A stretch of DNA of 56,110 bases from positions 1 through 56,110 of the forward strand of contig CAIYVX010000058.1 in the NCBI GenBank assembly GCA_903929765.1. Reading direction: 5' to 3'. A program made the translations under genes and the position numbers. The DNA is from an uncultured Planctomycetia bacterium (GTDB taxonomy: Bacteria > Planctomycetota > Phycisphaerae > FEN-1346 > JAACEH01). Under the pieces are notes generated by a model. The model did not search any database. It saw only the letters and a list, made by a program, of their open reading frames with translations, and had not been told where the DNA came from. Shown here piece after piece: positions 1 to 6,653 of this stretch. Every line of letters begins with the position of its first letter. Within the stretch, counting starts at the first letter, position 1.

Positions 1-67
1 GGCCGTGCAGACTCTTTATCTCCGCCCCTAAACGTTGTACCATCTGCTCCAGCAGTTCTTCGTGCAT
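1..67 (-). CDS. Partial CDS, N-terminus of an unknown protein
   Basis: The first 22 codons of a minus-strand gene run off the left edge. The peptide begins MHEELLEQMVQRLG and is acidic and probably helical. The start is supported by an AAGGAGG ribosome binding site 8 bases upstream (77-83). The visible part is too short to assign a family. The gene diverges from the response regulator that starts at 225. Confidence 0.55.
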   Translation of the reverse strand, partial: MHEELLEQMVQRLGAEIKSLHG

Positions 68-106
68 CGGGTAGTCCTCCTTATTGACCATCTGGAAGAC
101 TACCCG
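68..106. promoter_or_regulatory. Inverted repeat around the RBS of the partial gene
   Basis: CGGGTAGTC (68-76) and GACTACCCG (98-106) are a perfect 9-bp inverted repeat. The AAGGAGG ribosome binding site of the minus-strand partial gene lies in the loop and the start codon abuts the stem. It could be an RNA hairpin affecting translation or a protein-binding site; the sequence alone does not distinguish them. Confidence 0.4.
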
Positions 107-157
107 ATTTCTTGCTCCTTCCCCAAAACGTTAATGCACCCCACCCAATCCCGGCAT

Positions 158-186
158 TTGCTGTTGATCAATTTTTGTGCTATAAT
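158..186 (+). promoter_or_regulatory. Sigma70-type promoter of the response regulator gene
   Basis: TTGCTG (158-163), a 17-bp spacer and a perfect TATAAT (181-186) lie 39 bases before the start codon at 225. A good ribosome binding site (AAGGAGA, 213-219) follows. Confidence 0.7.
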
Positions 187-224
187 GAGGCCACACCGGT
201 TTAAACCCGCGTTAAGGAGAACCC

Positions 225-662
225 ATGACTCCCGCTCCCATTGAAATCCTCATGATCGAAGACAACGAGGGCGACGTCTTCATGACCACCGAGGCCTTCA
301 AGGAGGCCAAGATCGCCAACAACCTCTCCGTCGCCCGCGACGGCAACGAGGCCATGGACCTTCTCCACCGCGAAGGCAAGTTCGCCGCCGCCCCGCGACC
401 CGACCTCATCCTCCTCGACCTCAATCTTCCCGGACGCGACGGCCGCCAGATCCTCTCCGACATCCGCTCCGATCCCAAACTCAGCACCATTCCCGTCGTC
501 ATCCTCACCAGTTCCAAGGCCGAGAAGGATATCGTCCAGTCCTACCAGCTTCACGCCAACTGTTACATCGTCAAGCCCGTCAACTTCGACGCCCTCCTCC
601 AGGTCGTCCGCGCCATCGAATCCTTCTGGCTCACCGTCGTCAAGCTCCCGCCACACCTGTAG
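225..662 (+). CDS. Single-domain response regulator (CheY/Rcp1-like)
   Basis: A 145-residue receiver domain with no output domain. The acidic pair is E12-D13, the phospho-acceptor is D65 in LLDLNLPG, the conserved Thr/Ser is T95 and the conserved Lys is K117 in VKPVN. The NEGD motif after the acidic pair and the long beta4-alpha4 region resemble the Rcp1 family, which usually receives phosphate from phytochrome-like or other hybrid histidine kinases. No kinase gene lies next to it. Cytoplasmic. The start is set by AAGGAGA 5 bases upstream. It is a single-gene unit ended by the hairpin at 717-736. Confidence 0.93.
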   Translation: MTPAPIEILMIEDNEGDVFMTTEAFKEAKIANNLSVARDGNEAMDLLHREGKFAAAPRPDLILLDLNLPGRDGRQILSDIRSDPKLSTIPVVILTSSKAEKDIVQSYQLHANCYIVKPVNFDALLQVVRAIESFWLTVVKLPPHL

Positions 663-684
663 GATGCGTGCTTGCACGCACCAT
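659..684 (+). repeat. Short palindromic repeat, GTGCTTGCAC type
   Basis: A hairpin of the form GGATGCGTGC-TTGCACGCACC lies directly after the response regulator stop. Related 'TGTAGGGTGGCTGCTTGCAG' hairpins occur at 11157-11190 and 51112-51138. Confidence 0.5.
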
Positions 685-712
685 CGTTAATAATGCCGTT
701 GCTGTTTTATTC

Positions 713-742
713 GTAGGGGCACCCCTCGTGGTGCCCTTTTTG
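713..742 (+). terminator. Terminator built from a CGTAGGGGC-family palindrome
   Basis: GGGCACC (717-723) pairs with GGTGCCC (730-736), followed by TTTTTG. The core 'CGTAGGGGCACCCCTCGTGG' belongs to a family also seen near 23917, 23958, 27076, 29418, 29478 and 55015, so a repeat appears to serve as the terminator of the response regulator gene. Confidence 0.65.
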
Positions 743-860
743 TTTCTGTTTTTTTACTAACCACTAACCACTTTTCTTTCTGTTCTCTATTGAAATATCT
801 GAAGAATCTTTGTAGTCTGATCTTCTATTCGTTTCCAGCGTCCTAACGAAAGGAGATGCT

Positions 861-1952
861 ATGAGAACAATGTTACGGCTGGTCTTCCTGGCGGCCGGCG
901 TGCTGGCCATCGGCCTCTGGGCCTCGGCCCCCACGGGCGCCCAATCCGACACCACCACCTGGAAAGAGTCCGGGATGGAGATGCGGGTCTACGACATCAA
1001 GGCCCTCTTCACCCGCATCCCCATCTACAACTTCGCTCATGTTAAAGGCACCGACCTGGCCGCCATGAACATCGGCGGCGGTGGCGGCGGAGGCTCCCTC
1101 TACGCGGAATCCACAACTACGGAATCCGCCACTTTTGGAGATCCCAACTATGGAGGCGTCGCCGAAGGCCAGGCCAAGCACCTCCAGGATCTGATCGAGC
1201 ACGCCGTCAAGGTCAAGGAACCCTGGGAATCCGCCGGCGGCCGGGGTACGATAGGTTTTGCTATCAGCCGCGGCCTGATGTTCGTCTCCACCACCGAGGA
1301 AGGCCACAAGCAGATCGCGACCCTCCTTCATCAGCTCATCCCGGGCGACAAGCGAAACGTCTTCATCGACATTCAGGTCGTCGATCTCGACCGCGCCGCC
1401 CTCGGCGACACCACCGTCGGCTTCATGGCCGCCACCGACAAGGACAAGGTCGCCCTCAAAAAAGCCGTCCGCAAAGTTCTTTTCTCCTCCATGCTCAGCG
1501 GCACCGACGGCCAGATTCTATCCAGCGAAAAAGGCAGCCAGCAGAATTATGTCGTCTCCGTTACGCCCGTTGTGGCCGATCGCTCCAGCGGTTATACCCC
1601 AACCATCGACTCCACCACCGAAGGTCTCGCCGCCAAGGTCCAGGCCTCACTCAGCAGCGACGAAACCAAGGCCACTTTTGACTTCCGCCTGCTGCTCTCC
1701 CGGCTGGTCGGCATTCGCCAGGCCCGCATCGAGGGCGTGGCCGGCTACCGCGTGGCCACCGGCACGGTCGATCTGCCGCGAACCGTCCGCGATGCCCAGG
1801 CTGGCACCCTCCTACTCCCCCTCGACACGCCCACCATCGTCGCCGGGGGCACCGTGCCGCAAAGCCTCCTCACCGGCAACGAAACCGACGCCACCCAGAC
1901 CGAAATCTACTACCTTGTCACCGTCCGTTCCCCGGTCACGCCAAAAAAGTAG
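861..1952 (+). CDS. Secreted protein, possibly secretin-like N-domain
   Basis: A 363-residue protein with a Sec signal peptide (residues 1-28, RLVFLAAGVLAIGLWASA, cleavage near GAQS). The mature part starts with a 'MRVYDIKALFTRIP' segment like those in planctomycetal type II/III secretion-like proteins, then a glycine-rich stretch (about 72-80), a 'HLQDLIEHAV...LMFVSTTEEGHKQIATLLHQL' segment resembling a secretin N-domain (residues about 110-165), and a beta-rich C-terminus. No secretin pore domain or C-terminal anchor is visible. Function unknown. The start is supported by AAAGGAG 5 bases upstream (849-855). Confidence 0.8.
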   Translation: MRTMLRLVFLAAGVLAIGLWASAPTGAQSDTTTWKESGMEMRVYDIKALFTRIPIYNFAHVKGTDLAAMNIGGGGGGGSLYAESTTTESATFGDPNYGGVAEGQAKHLQDLIEHAVKVKEPWESAGGRGTIGFAISRGLMFVSTTEEGHKQIATLLHQLIPGDKRNVFIDIQVVDLDRAALGDTTVGFMAATDKDKVALKKAVRKVLFSSMLSGTDGQILSSEKGSQQNYVVSVTPVVADRSSGYTPTIDSTTEGLAAKVQASLSSDETKATFDFRLLLSRLVGIRQARIEGVAGYRVATGTVDLPRTVRDAQAGTLLLPLDTPTIVAGGTVPQSLLTGNETDATQTEIYYLVTVRSPVTPKK

Positions 1953-1978
1953 TACATGTGTTTAGCAGCTAATAAATC

Positions 1979-2010
1979 CACCCCTCTCCCGCGCCGCGCC
2001 GGGTGAGGGG
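1979..2010 (+). repeat. CACCCCTCTCCC palindrome (family A)
   Basis: ACCCCTCTCCCGC...GGGTGAGGGG followed by TTTTTC. This is one copy of the most frequent intergenic palindrome in the window. Here it may also act as a terminator for the upstream secreted-protein gene. Confidence 0.6.
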
Positions 2011-2032
2011 TTTTTCTTTGTTTCTGTTTTTC

Positions 2033-2081
2033 TGCCCACTGCCCACTGCCCACTGCCCACTGCCCACTGCCCACTGCCCAC
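2033..2081. repeat. Seven tandem copies of TGCCCAC
   Basis: A perfect 7-bp microsatellite-like array, 7 full units, between the secreted-protein gene and pgpA. Related 'CTGACCACTGACC' strings occur at about 8228 and 27215. It is a candidate for copy-number variation by slippage. Confidence 0.9.
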
Positions 2082-2136
2082 TGCCGTTCCACTTTTTCTC
2101 TCGCCTCCCGACCCGCGAACGCTATATTCTATTCCT

Positions 2137-2637
2137 ATGGCCTCCGCCAAAGACTTTCTCAAAACCGCCGTCGTCACCGTCCTCGGCGGCGGCTACGCGC
2201 CCTTCATGCCCGGAACCGTCGGTACCCTCCCCGCCGTTGCTGCCTACCTCGCCATCGTCCTCCTCGCTCCGCCCGCTGCCCAACTCTGGCTCATCGCCGC
2301 CGTCCTCCTCCTCTCCTCCGCCCTGACCGTCTGGCTCGGTTTCTGGGCCGAAGCCCGCTGGGGCAAAGACCCGCAGCGCGTCGTCCTCGACGAATTCGCC
2401 GGCTTTTTCGTCACCGTCCTCCTTTTCCGCGCCCCCAGCCTCCCCGCCACCGTCGTCTGGGCCTTCCTCCTGACTCGCCTCTTCGACATCGTCAAGCCGC
2501 CGCCCTGCCGCCGCCTCGAACGCCTGCCCGGCGGCTGGGGCATCCTCCTCGACGACGTCTGGGCCTCCCTCTACGCCGCCGCCGTCCTTAATCTCATGCT
2601 CCGCTTCTGCCCGCAATTTTTCGCCTGGGGAATCTGA
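2137..2637 (+). CDS. pgpA: Phosphatidylglycerophosphatase A family protein
   Basis: A 166-residue membrane protein of the PgpA family, which removes phosphate from phosphatidylglycerol phosphate in phospholipid synthesis. Family motifs are all present: GGGYAPFMPGTVGTLP near the N-terminus, RVVLDEFAGFF in the middle, LFDIVKPPPCRRLE, and GGWGILLDDVWASL near the C-terminus. Three to four hydrophobic segments surround them. No Shine-Dalgarno precedes the ATG, and a TATATT box sits at 2123-2128, so the message may be leaderless. It is followed after one base by the SDR gene, suggesting co-transcription. Confidence 0.9.
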   Translation: MASAKDFLKTAVVTVLGGGYAPFMPGTVGTLPAVAAYLAIVLLAPPAAQLWLIAAVLLLSSALTVWLGFWAEARWGKDPQRVVLDEFAGFFVTVLLFRAPSLPATVVWAFLLTRLFDIVKPPPCRRLERLPGGWGILLDDVWASLYAAAVLNLMLRFCPQFFAWGI

Positions 2638-2638
2638 C

Positions 2639-3391
2639 ATGACCGAACCTCGCCCCAATCTCGCCGGCAAATCCGCCCTCGTCACCGGCGCCTCCGACCG
2701 ACTCGGCCGCGCTATCGCCCTCGCCCTTGCCGCCCACGGCGTCGCCGTCGCCGTCCACTACCACAGCGACGCCTCGGCCGCCGCCGCAACCGCCGACCAG
2801 GTCCGCGCCGCCGGCCCTCGCGCCGCCCTCATCCAGGCCGACCTCGCCCAACCGGGGCAGGGGGCCGATCTCGTTGCCCGTGCCATCGCCGCCCTCGGAC
2901 CGCTCGACATCCTCATCAACAACGCCTCCATCTTCCCCGAAAGCACCCTCGCCGACCTCTCCGCCGCCGCCCTCGCCGAAGCCATGCAGATTAACGCCTT
3001 CTCGCTCCTGGAAACTTCTCGCGCCTTCGCCGCACAGGGCCGCCCCGGCGATATCATCAACCTCCTCGACGCCCGCCTCGACGACTACGACCGCCAACAC
3101 GTCGCCTACCACCTCAGCAAGCGCGCCGCCCATGCCCTCACCGCCATGTGTGCCCTCGACTACGCCCCAACCATCCGCGTCAACTCCGTCGCCCCCGGCC
3201 TCATCCTCCCACCCGAAGGCCACGACCAGTCCTGGCTCCAGAACCTCGCCCACACCGCGCCGCTCCAAACCTTCGGCTCGCCGCGCGACATCACCGACGC
3301 CGTCCTTTTCCTCCTCGCCGCCCCCTTCGTCACCGGCCAACTGCTCTTCATCGACGGCGGCCGCCACCTCCGCGGCAACTTCTACGGCTAA
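2639..3391 (+). CDS. SDR oxidoreductase, pteridine reductase-like
   Basis: A 250-residue short-chain dehydrogenase/reductase. The NADP-binding TGASDRLGRAIA motif is at 16-27, the NNAS motif near 98, and the YHLSK catalytic Tyr/Lys near 160. The segment before it (LLDARLDDYDRQHVAYH) lacks the usual Ser and resembles the Asp-containing site of PTR1/FolM-type pteridine reductases, so a dihydrofolate, dihydromonapterin or related pterin substrate is likely but not proven. It starts one base after the pgpA stop, with the ribosome binding site inside pgpA. Confidence 0.85.
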   Translation: MTEPRPNLAGKSALVTGASDRLGRAIALALAAHGVAVAVHYHSDASAAAATADQVRAAGPRAALIQADLAQPGQGADLVARAIAALGPLDILINNASIFPESTLADLSAAALAEAMQINAFSLLETSRAFAAQGRPGDIINLLDARLDDYDRQHVAYHLSKRAAHALTAMCALDYAPTIRVNSVAPGLILPPEGHDQSWLQNLAHTAPLQTFGSPRDITDAVLFLLAAPFVTGQLLFIDGGRHLRGNFYG

Positions 3392-3461
3392 TGTGCTGCG
3401 CCCAAACGGTCGAAATCAATTCTATCTGATCTTATTTTGAACCAGTTCAATCGGAGCAGTT

Positions 3462-4529
3462 ATGCCAGAAAATAAATTCCACGACGTCACCGTCGTCCTC
3501 CTCGCCGGCGGCGGCGGCACACGCTTCTGGCCTCTCAGCACGCCCGCCCGACCCAAGCAGTTCCTCACCGAACTTACCGGCCGCTCCCTCTTCCAGCAGG
3601 CCGTCGAACGCGCCCGCCTTCTCGCCCCGCCCGACCGCATTTTCATCCTCACCAACCAGGCCTTCGCCGCCCTCGTCGCCGAGCAGGCTCCCGAAATCCC
3701 CTCCGCCAACGTCGTCCTCGAACCCCTGCGCCGCGACACCGCCGCCGCCCTCGTCCTTGGCGCCCTCCTGGTCGAACATCTCGCCCCCGGCCACATCATG
3801 GTCGCCATGCCCTCCGACCACCTCATCGGCCCTCTCGACGCTTTCCAAGCCACCCTCGATTCCGCCGTCACCGCCGCCCGCGACGGCGGCCTGGGCACCA
3901 TCGGCATCACCCCCACCTACCCGGCCACCGGCTACGGCTACCTCCTCGCCGCCAAACGTCCCCAGGCTCTCGAACCTATGCCCGTCGAAAAATTCGTCGA
4001 AAAACCCGACCGCGCCCGCGCCGAACAATACGTCGCCTCCGGCCGCTATTTCTGGAACTCCGGCATGTTCGTCTGGCGCGCCGCCGAACTCCTCGAAGCC
4101 GCCAAACGCCTCGCCCCCGCCGTTTACGGGCCGTTGGCCGATCTCGGAAAATCCTTCGCCACCCCCGCTTTCCCCGCCGAACTCCGCCGCGCCTTCGAGG
4201 CCGTCCAGCCCATCTCCATCGATTATGCCGTTATGGAAAACAGTTCAAACGTCTGGCTCGTCCCCGCCGCCTTTCGCTGGAGCGACGTCGGCGGCTGGAG
4301 CGCCGCCCTCGAACTCCTCCCCGCCGCCGCCAACGGCAACCACGTCCGTGGCCCCGCCGTCCTTCACGACGTCGCCGACTCCGTCGTCCTCACCGACGAC
4401 GACCACCCCGTCCTCGTCGCCGGCCTCACCGGCGTTGTCGTTGTCCACGGCCCCGGCGGCATCCTCGTCTGTCCACGCGACCGCGTCGACCAGATCAAGC
4501 CCCTCGTCGAACAAATTCTGCGCCGCTGA
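3462..4529 (+). CDS. manC: Mannose-1-phosphate guanylyltransferase
   Basis: A 355-residue nucleotidyltransferase making GDP-mannose from mannose-1-phosphate and GTP. The signature LLAGGGGTRFWPLSTPARPKQ is at about 12-33. Further family motifs are NVVLEPLRRDTAAAL, MPSDHLI, FVEKPD, NSGMFVW, SIDYAVME and WSDVGGWSAL. The length fits the single-domain form without the isomerase domain seen in bifunctional enzymes. A GGAG sequence lies 7 bases before the ATG. GDP-mannose would feed glycans or exopolysaccharide; no glycan cluster adjoins it. Confidence 0.93.
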   Translation: MPENKFHDVTVVLLAGGGGTRFWPLSTPARPKQFLTELTGRSLFQQAVERARLLAPPDRIFILTNQAFAALVAEQAPEIPSANVVLEPLRRDTAAALVLGALLVEHLAPGHIMVAMPSDHLIGPLDAFQATLDSAVTAARDGGLGTIGITPTYPATGYGYLLAAKRPQALEPMPVEKFVEKPDRARAEQYVASGRYFWNSGMFVWRAAELLEAAKRLAPAVYGPLADLGKSFATPAFPAELRRAFEAVQPISIDYAVMENSSNVWLVPAAFRWSDVGGWSAALELLPAAANGNHVRGPAVLHDVADSVVLTDDDHPVLVAGLTGVVVVHGPGGILVCPRDRVDQIKPLVEQILRR

Positions 4530-4588
4530 GTTCTCAAACAAAGCCTGGTTCGCCACGGATAAAAAAATCCGACGGCTGTCAAAATAAT

Positions 4589-4619
4589 AGTGGACAGCGA
4601 CAGTCCACTTTGATACAAT
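4589..4619 (+). promoter_or_regulatory. hcp promoter with an overlapping Rrf2-type operator
   Basis: AGTGGAC-N7-GTCCACT (4589-4609) is a perfect inverted repeat. It overlaps a -35 element TGGACA (4591-4596), which is 17 bp from the -10 TACAAT (4614-4619). The same arrangement occurs at the regulator gene (6581-6611). An extra half-site GTGGAC lies at 4626-4631. Binding here would block RNA polymerase, so repression is inferred. Confidence 0.85.
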
Positions 4620-4678
4620 CCGAACCGTGGACTTCAAGACAGGGCGTTCCTTCGGGAACCAATAGGAAAGGAAGAATC

Positions 4679-5986
4679 ATGAGCGAAACGCAAGCGATGT
4701 TCTGTTACCAGTGCGAGCAGACGGCCGGGGGCACGGGTTGCACCAGGAGCGGCGTGTGCGGCAAGAGTCCGACCGTGGCGGCCCTGCAGGATCTGCTGAT
4801 TTTCGGGCTTAAAGGCGTGGCGGCTTATGCCTATCATGCCCGCGAGTTGGGGGTCCACGATGACGAGGTTGACGCTTTCCTCGCCGAGGGCTTGTTCGCG
4901 ACGCTGACCAATGTCGATTTTGACGTGGACCGCTTTATCGGCTATAACCTCGAGTGCGGGCGGATCAACCTGAAAACGATGAAGATGCTCAACGAGGCCC
5001 ACGTGGCCCGGTTCGGGGCGGCGATGCCGACCGCCGTCGAGACGGGCGCCAAGGCCGGCCCTGCCATCCTGATCAGCGGCCACGACCTGCTGGCCCTGGA
5101 AAACCTGCTCAAGCAAACCGAGGGCCAGGGGATTAATGTTTACACGCACGGCGAGATGCTGCCGGCCCATGGTTATCCCGGCCTGAAAAAGTACCCGCAT
5201 CTGGCGGGCAACTACGGCGGGGCGTGGCAGGTGCAGCAGCGGGAATTTGCCGAGTTCCCCGGGCCGATCGTCATGACCACCAATTGCGTCATGGCCCCCA
5301 AGGGCGATTACAAGGATCGGCTGTTCACGATGGGGCCGGTGGGCGTCGGCGTGCAGCAGATCAAGGGCTTCGATTTCAGCGCCGTCATCGCCGCCGCCAA
5401 GGCCCTACCGCCGCTGGCGGCGAAGGCCGAGAAGAAGATCACGACCGGGTTCCAGCACCAGGCGGTGCTTGGCCTGGCCGGTCCGATCATCGACGCGGTC
5501 AAGTCGGGGAAAATCCGCCACTTCTTCCTGATCGGTGGTTGCGACGGGGCCAAGCCGGGGCGGAACTATTACACCGACTTTGCCCAGGCGGTGCCGCAGG
5601 ATTGCGTCATTCTGACCCTGGCCTGCGGCAAGTACCGGTTCAACAAACTCGAATTCGGCACGGTGCCGGGGACCGCGATTCCGCGGCTCCTGGACATCGG
5701 GCAGTGCAACGACGCCTACAGCGCGGTGGAGATCGCCGTGGCCCTGGCCGGCGCGTTCAAGTGCGGGGTGAACGAACTGCCTTTGAGTTTCATCATTACA
5801 TGGTACGAGCAGAAGGCGGTGGCCATTCTGCTGACGCTGTTGCACCTGGGTATCAAAAACATCCGGCTGGGACCGAGCCTGCCGGCATTCGCCCGCCCGG
5901 AGATTCTGAAGGTACTACAGGATAATTTCAACCTGATGCCGATTACGACGGTCGAGGCCGATCTGGCGGCGTGTCTGAAGAAGTAA
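4679..5986 (+). CDS. hcp: Hybrid cluster protein (NO/hydroxylamine reductase)
   Basis: A 435-residue cytoplasmic Fe-S protein. The N-terminal cluster motif is C9-x2-C12-x8-C21-x5-C27. Hybrid-cluster ligands are present: His in SGHDLL, Glu in THGEM, Cys in MTTNCV, the persulfide Cys in IGGCDGA, Cys in LACGKYRF, Cys in IGQCND, and Glu and Lys in YEQKAV. It is about 100 residues shorter than the usual ~540, matching the short (class III-like) forms that lack one helical bundle, although the cysteine spacing is class I-like. The start at 4679 is supported by AGGAAAGGAAG. Hcp proteins reduce NO or hydroxylamine. The operator shared with the convergent Rrf2 regulator fits nitrosative-stress control. 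Confidence 0.95.
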   Translation: MSETQAMFCYQCEQTAGGTGCTRSGVCGKSPTVAALQDLLIFGLKGVAAYAYHARELGVHDDEVDAFLAEGLFATLTNVDFDVDRFIGYNLECGRINLKTMKMLNEAHVARFGAAMPTAVETGAKAGPAILISGHDLLALENLLKQTEGQGINVYTHGEMLPAHGYPGLKKYPHLAGNYGGAWQVQQREFAEFPGPIVMTTNCVMAPKGDYKDRLFTMGPVGVGVQQIKGFDFSAVIAAAKALPPLAAKAEKKITTGFQHQAVLGLAGPIIDAVKSGKIRHFFLIGGCDGAKPGRNYYTDFAQAVPQDCVILTLACGKYRFNKLEFGTVPGTAIPRLLDIGQCNDAYSAVEIAVALAGAFKCGVNELPLSFIITWYEQKAVAILLTLLHLGIKNIRLGPSLPAFARPEILKVLQDNFNLMPITTVEADLAACLKK

Positions 5987-6005
5987 AAAGGCAATAGTTA
6001 AAACA

Positions 6006-6039
6006 AAACAGGGGCGGCCCGTGTGGGTCGCCCCTGTTT
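6006..6039. terminator. Bidirectional terminator between hcp and the Rrf2 gene
   Basis: AAACAGGGGCG (6006-6016) pairs with CGCCCCTGTTT (6029-6039), an 11-bp perfect stem with further inner pairing. The A-rich and T-rich flanks allow it to end transcription of both convergent genes. Confidence 0.85.
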
Positions 6040-6052
6040 ATTTGGTGGTTCA

Positions 6053-6532
6053 TTATTGCTTGTGACCCCGCGAGAGACCGGGCCGGGTTTTTGACGGCCG
6101 TCGCGACGGGTTACTTTTCACGGGCGGGTGGCCTGCGGCGCTTGCGATGAGGTCGGCCAGGGTGGCCTTCTCAAACAACTCTTCGAGCTTGTTCTGGAAC
6201 CCCCGCAGGTGGCCCGAGATCGGGCAGAACTTCTGCCGGTGGCAATGTCCGGCGCCTTTCATGCAGTTACTGAGCAGGGGGCGCCCTTGAATGACCGTGA
6301 TGACTTCCATCAATGAAATCGTGCCGGGCGACCGGGCCAAGGCAAACCCGCCTTGCCGCCCGGCCTTGACGTTCAGGATCCCGGCCCGCGCCAGCCGGCG
6401 AAGAATTTTCTGCGCAAAGCTCAGGGGCACTTCCTGGCGTGCAGAGAGTTCCCGAACGGTGGTGCGTGTTCCGCCGCCTGCCCCGATGTCGACCAGCACT
6501 CGCAATGCATAGTCCGTATCCTGGCGAATCAC
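6053..6532 (-). CDS. Rrf2 family regulator, NsrR-like
   Basis: A 159-residue DNA-binding protein. A winged helix is formed by TTVRELSARQEVPLSFAQ and the 'LRRLARAGIL...GGFALA' wing (residues 24-66). Three cysteines, C90-x6-C97-x5-C103, match the Fe-S ligand pattern of IscR/NsrR proteins. The start is GTG at 6532, preceded by AAAAGGAGA. It faces hcp, and both genes carry the same operator, so it probably represses hcp and itself and is relieved when its cluster meets NO. NsrR-type control of hcp is known elsewhere; the assignment here rests on context. The C-terminal 25 residues are basic. Confidence 0.88.
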   Translation of the reverse strand: MIRQDTDYALRVLVDIGAGGGTRTTVRELSARQEVPLSFAQKILRRLARAGILNVKAGRQGGFALARSPGTISLMEVITVIQGRPLLSNCMKGAGHCHRQKFCPISGHLRGFQNKLEELFEKATLADLIASAAGHPPVKSNPSRRPSKTRPGLSRGHKQ

Positions 6533-6580
6533 CCGCTTCTCCTTTTCCGGCAACGTCAGCGTGGCTTGCCTTAGAGGAGG

Positions 6581-6611
6581 ATTGTAACGATGTGGACTAA
6601 ACAAGTCCACA
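6581..6611 (-). promoter_or_regulatory. Autoregulated promoter of the Rrf2 gene
   Basis: On the minus strand TGTGGAC-N7-GTCCACA (6591-6611) overlaps a -35 TGGACT, which is 17 bp from the -10 TACAAT (6581-6586). Half-site sequence, 7-bp spacing and position over the -35 are the same as at hcp. Confidence 0.85.
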
Positions 6612-6653
6612 TATTTTCGGTTGAAACAAGGAATAGTAGGGCCGGACAAAAAG

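Noticed and set aside
201-677. Long minus-strand frame opposite the response regulator
   Set aside because: It is the mirror of a clear receiver-domain gene, acidic and repetitive, with no ribosome binding site.
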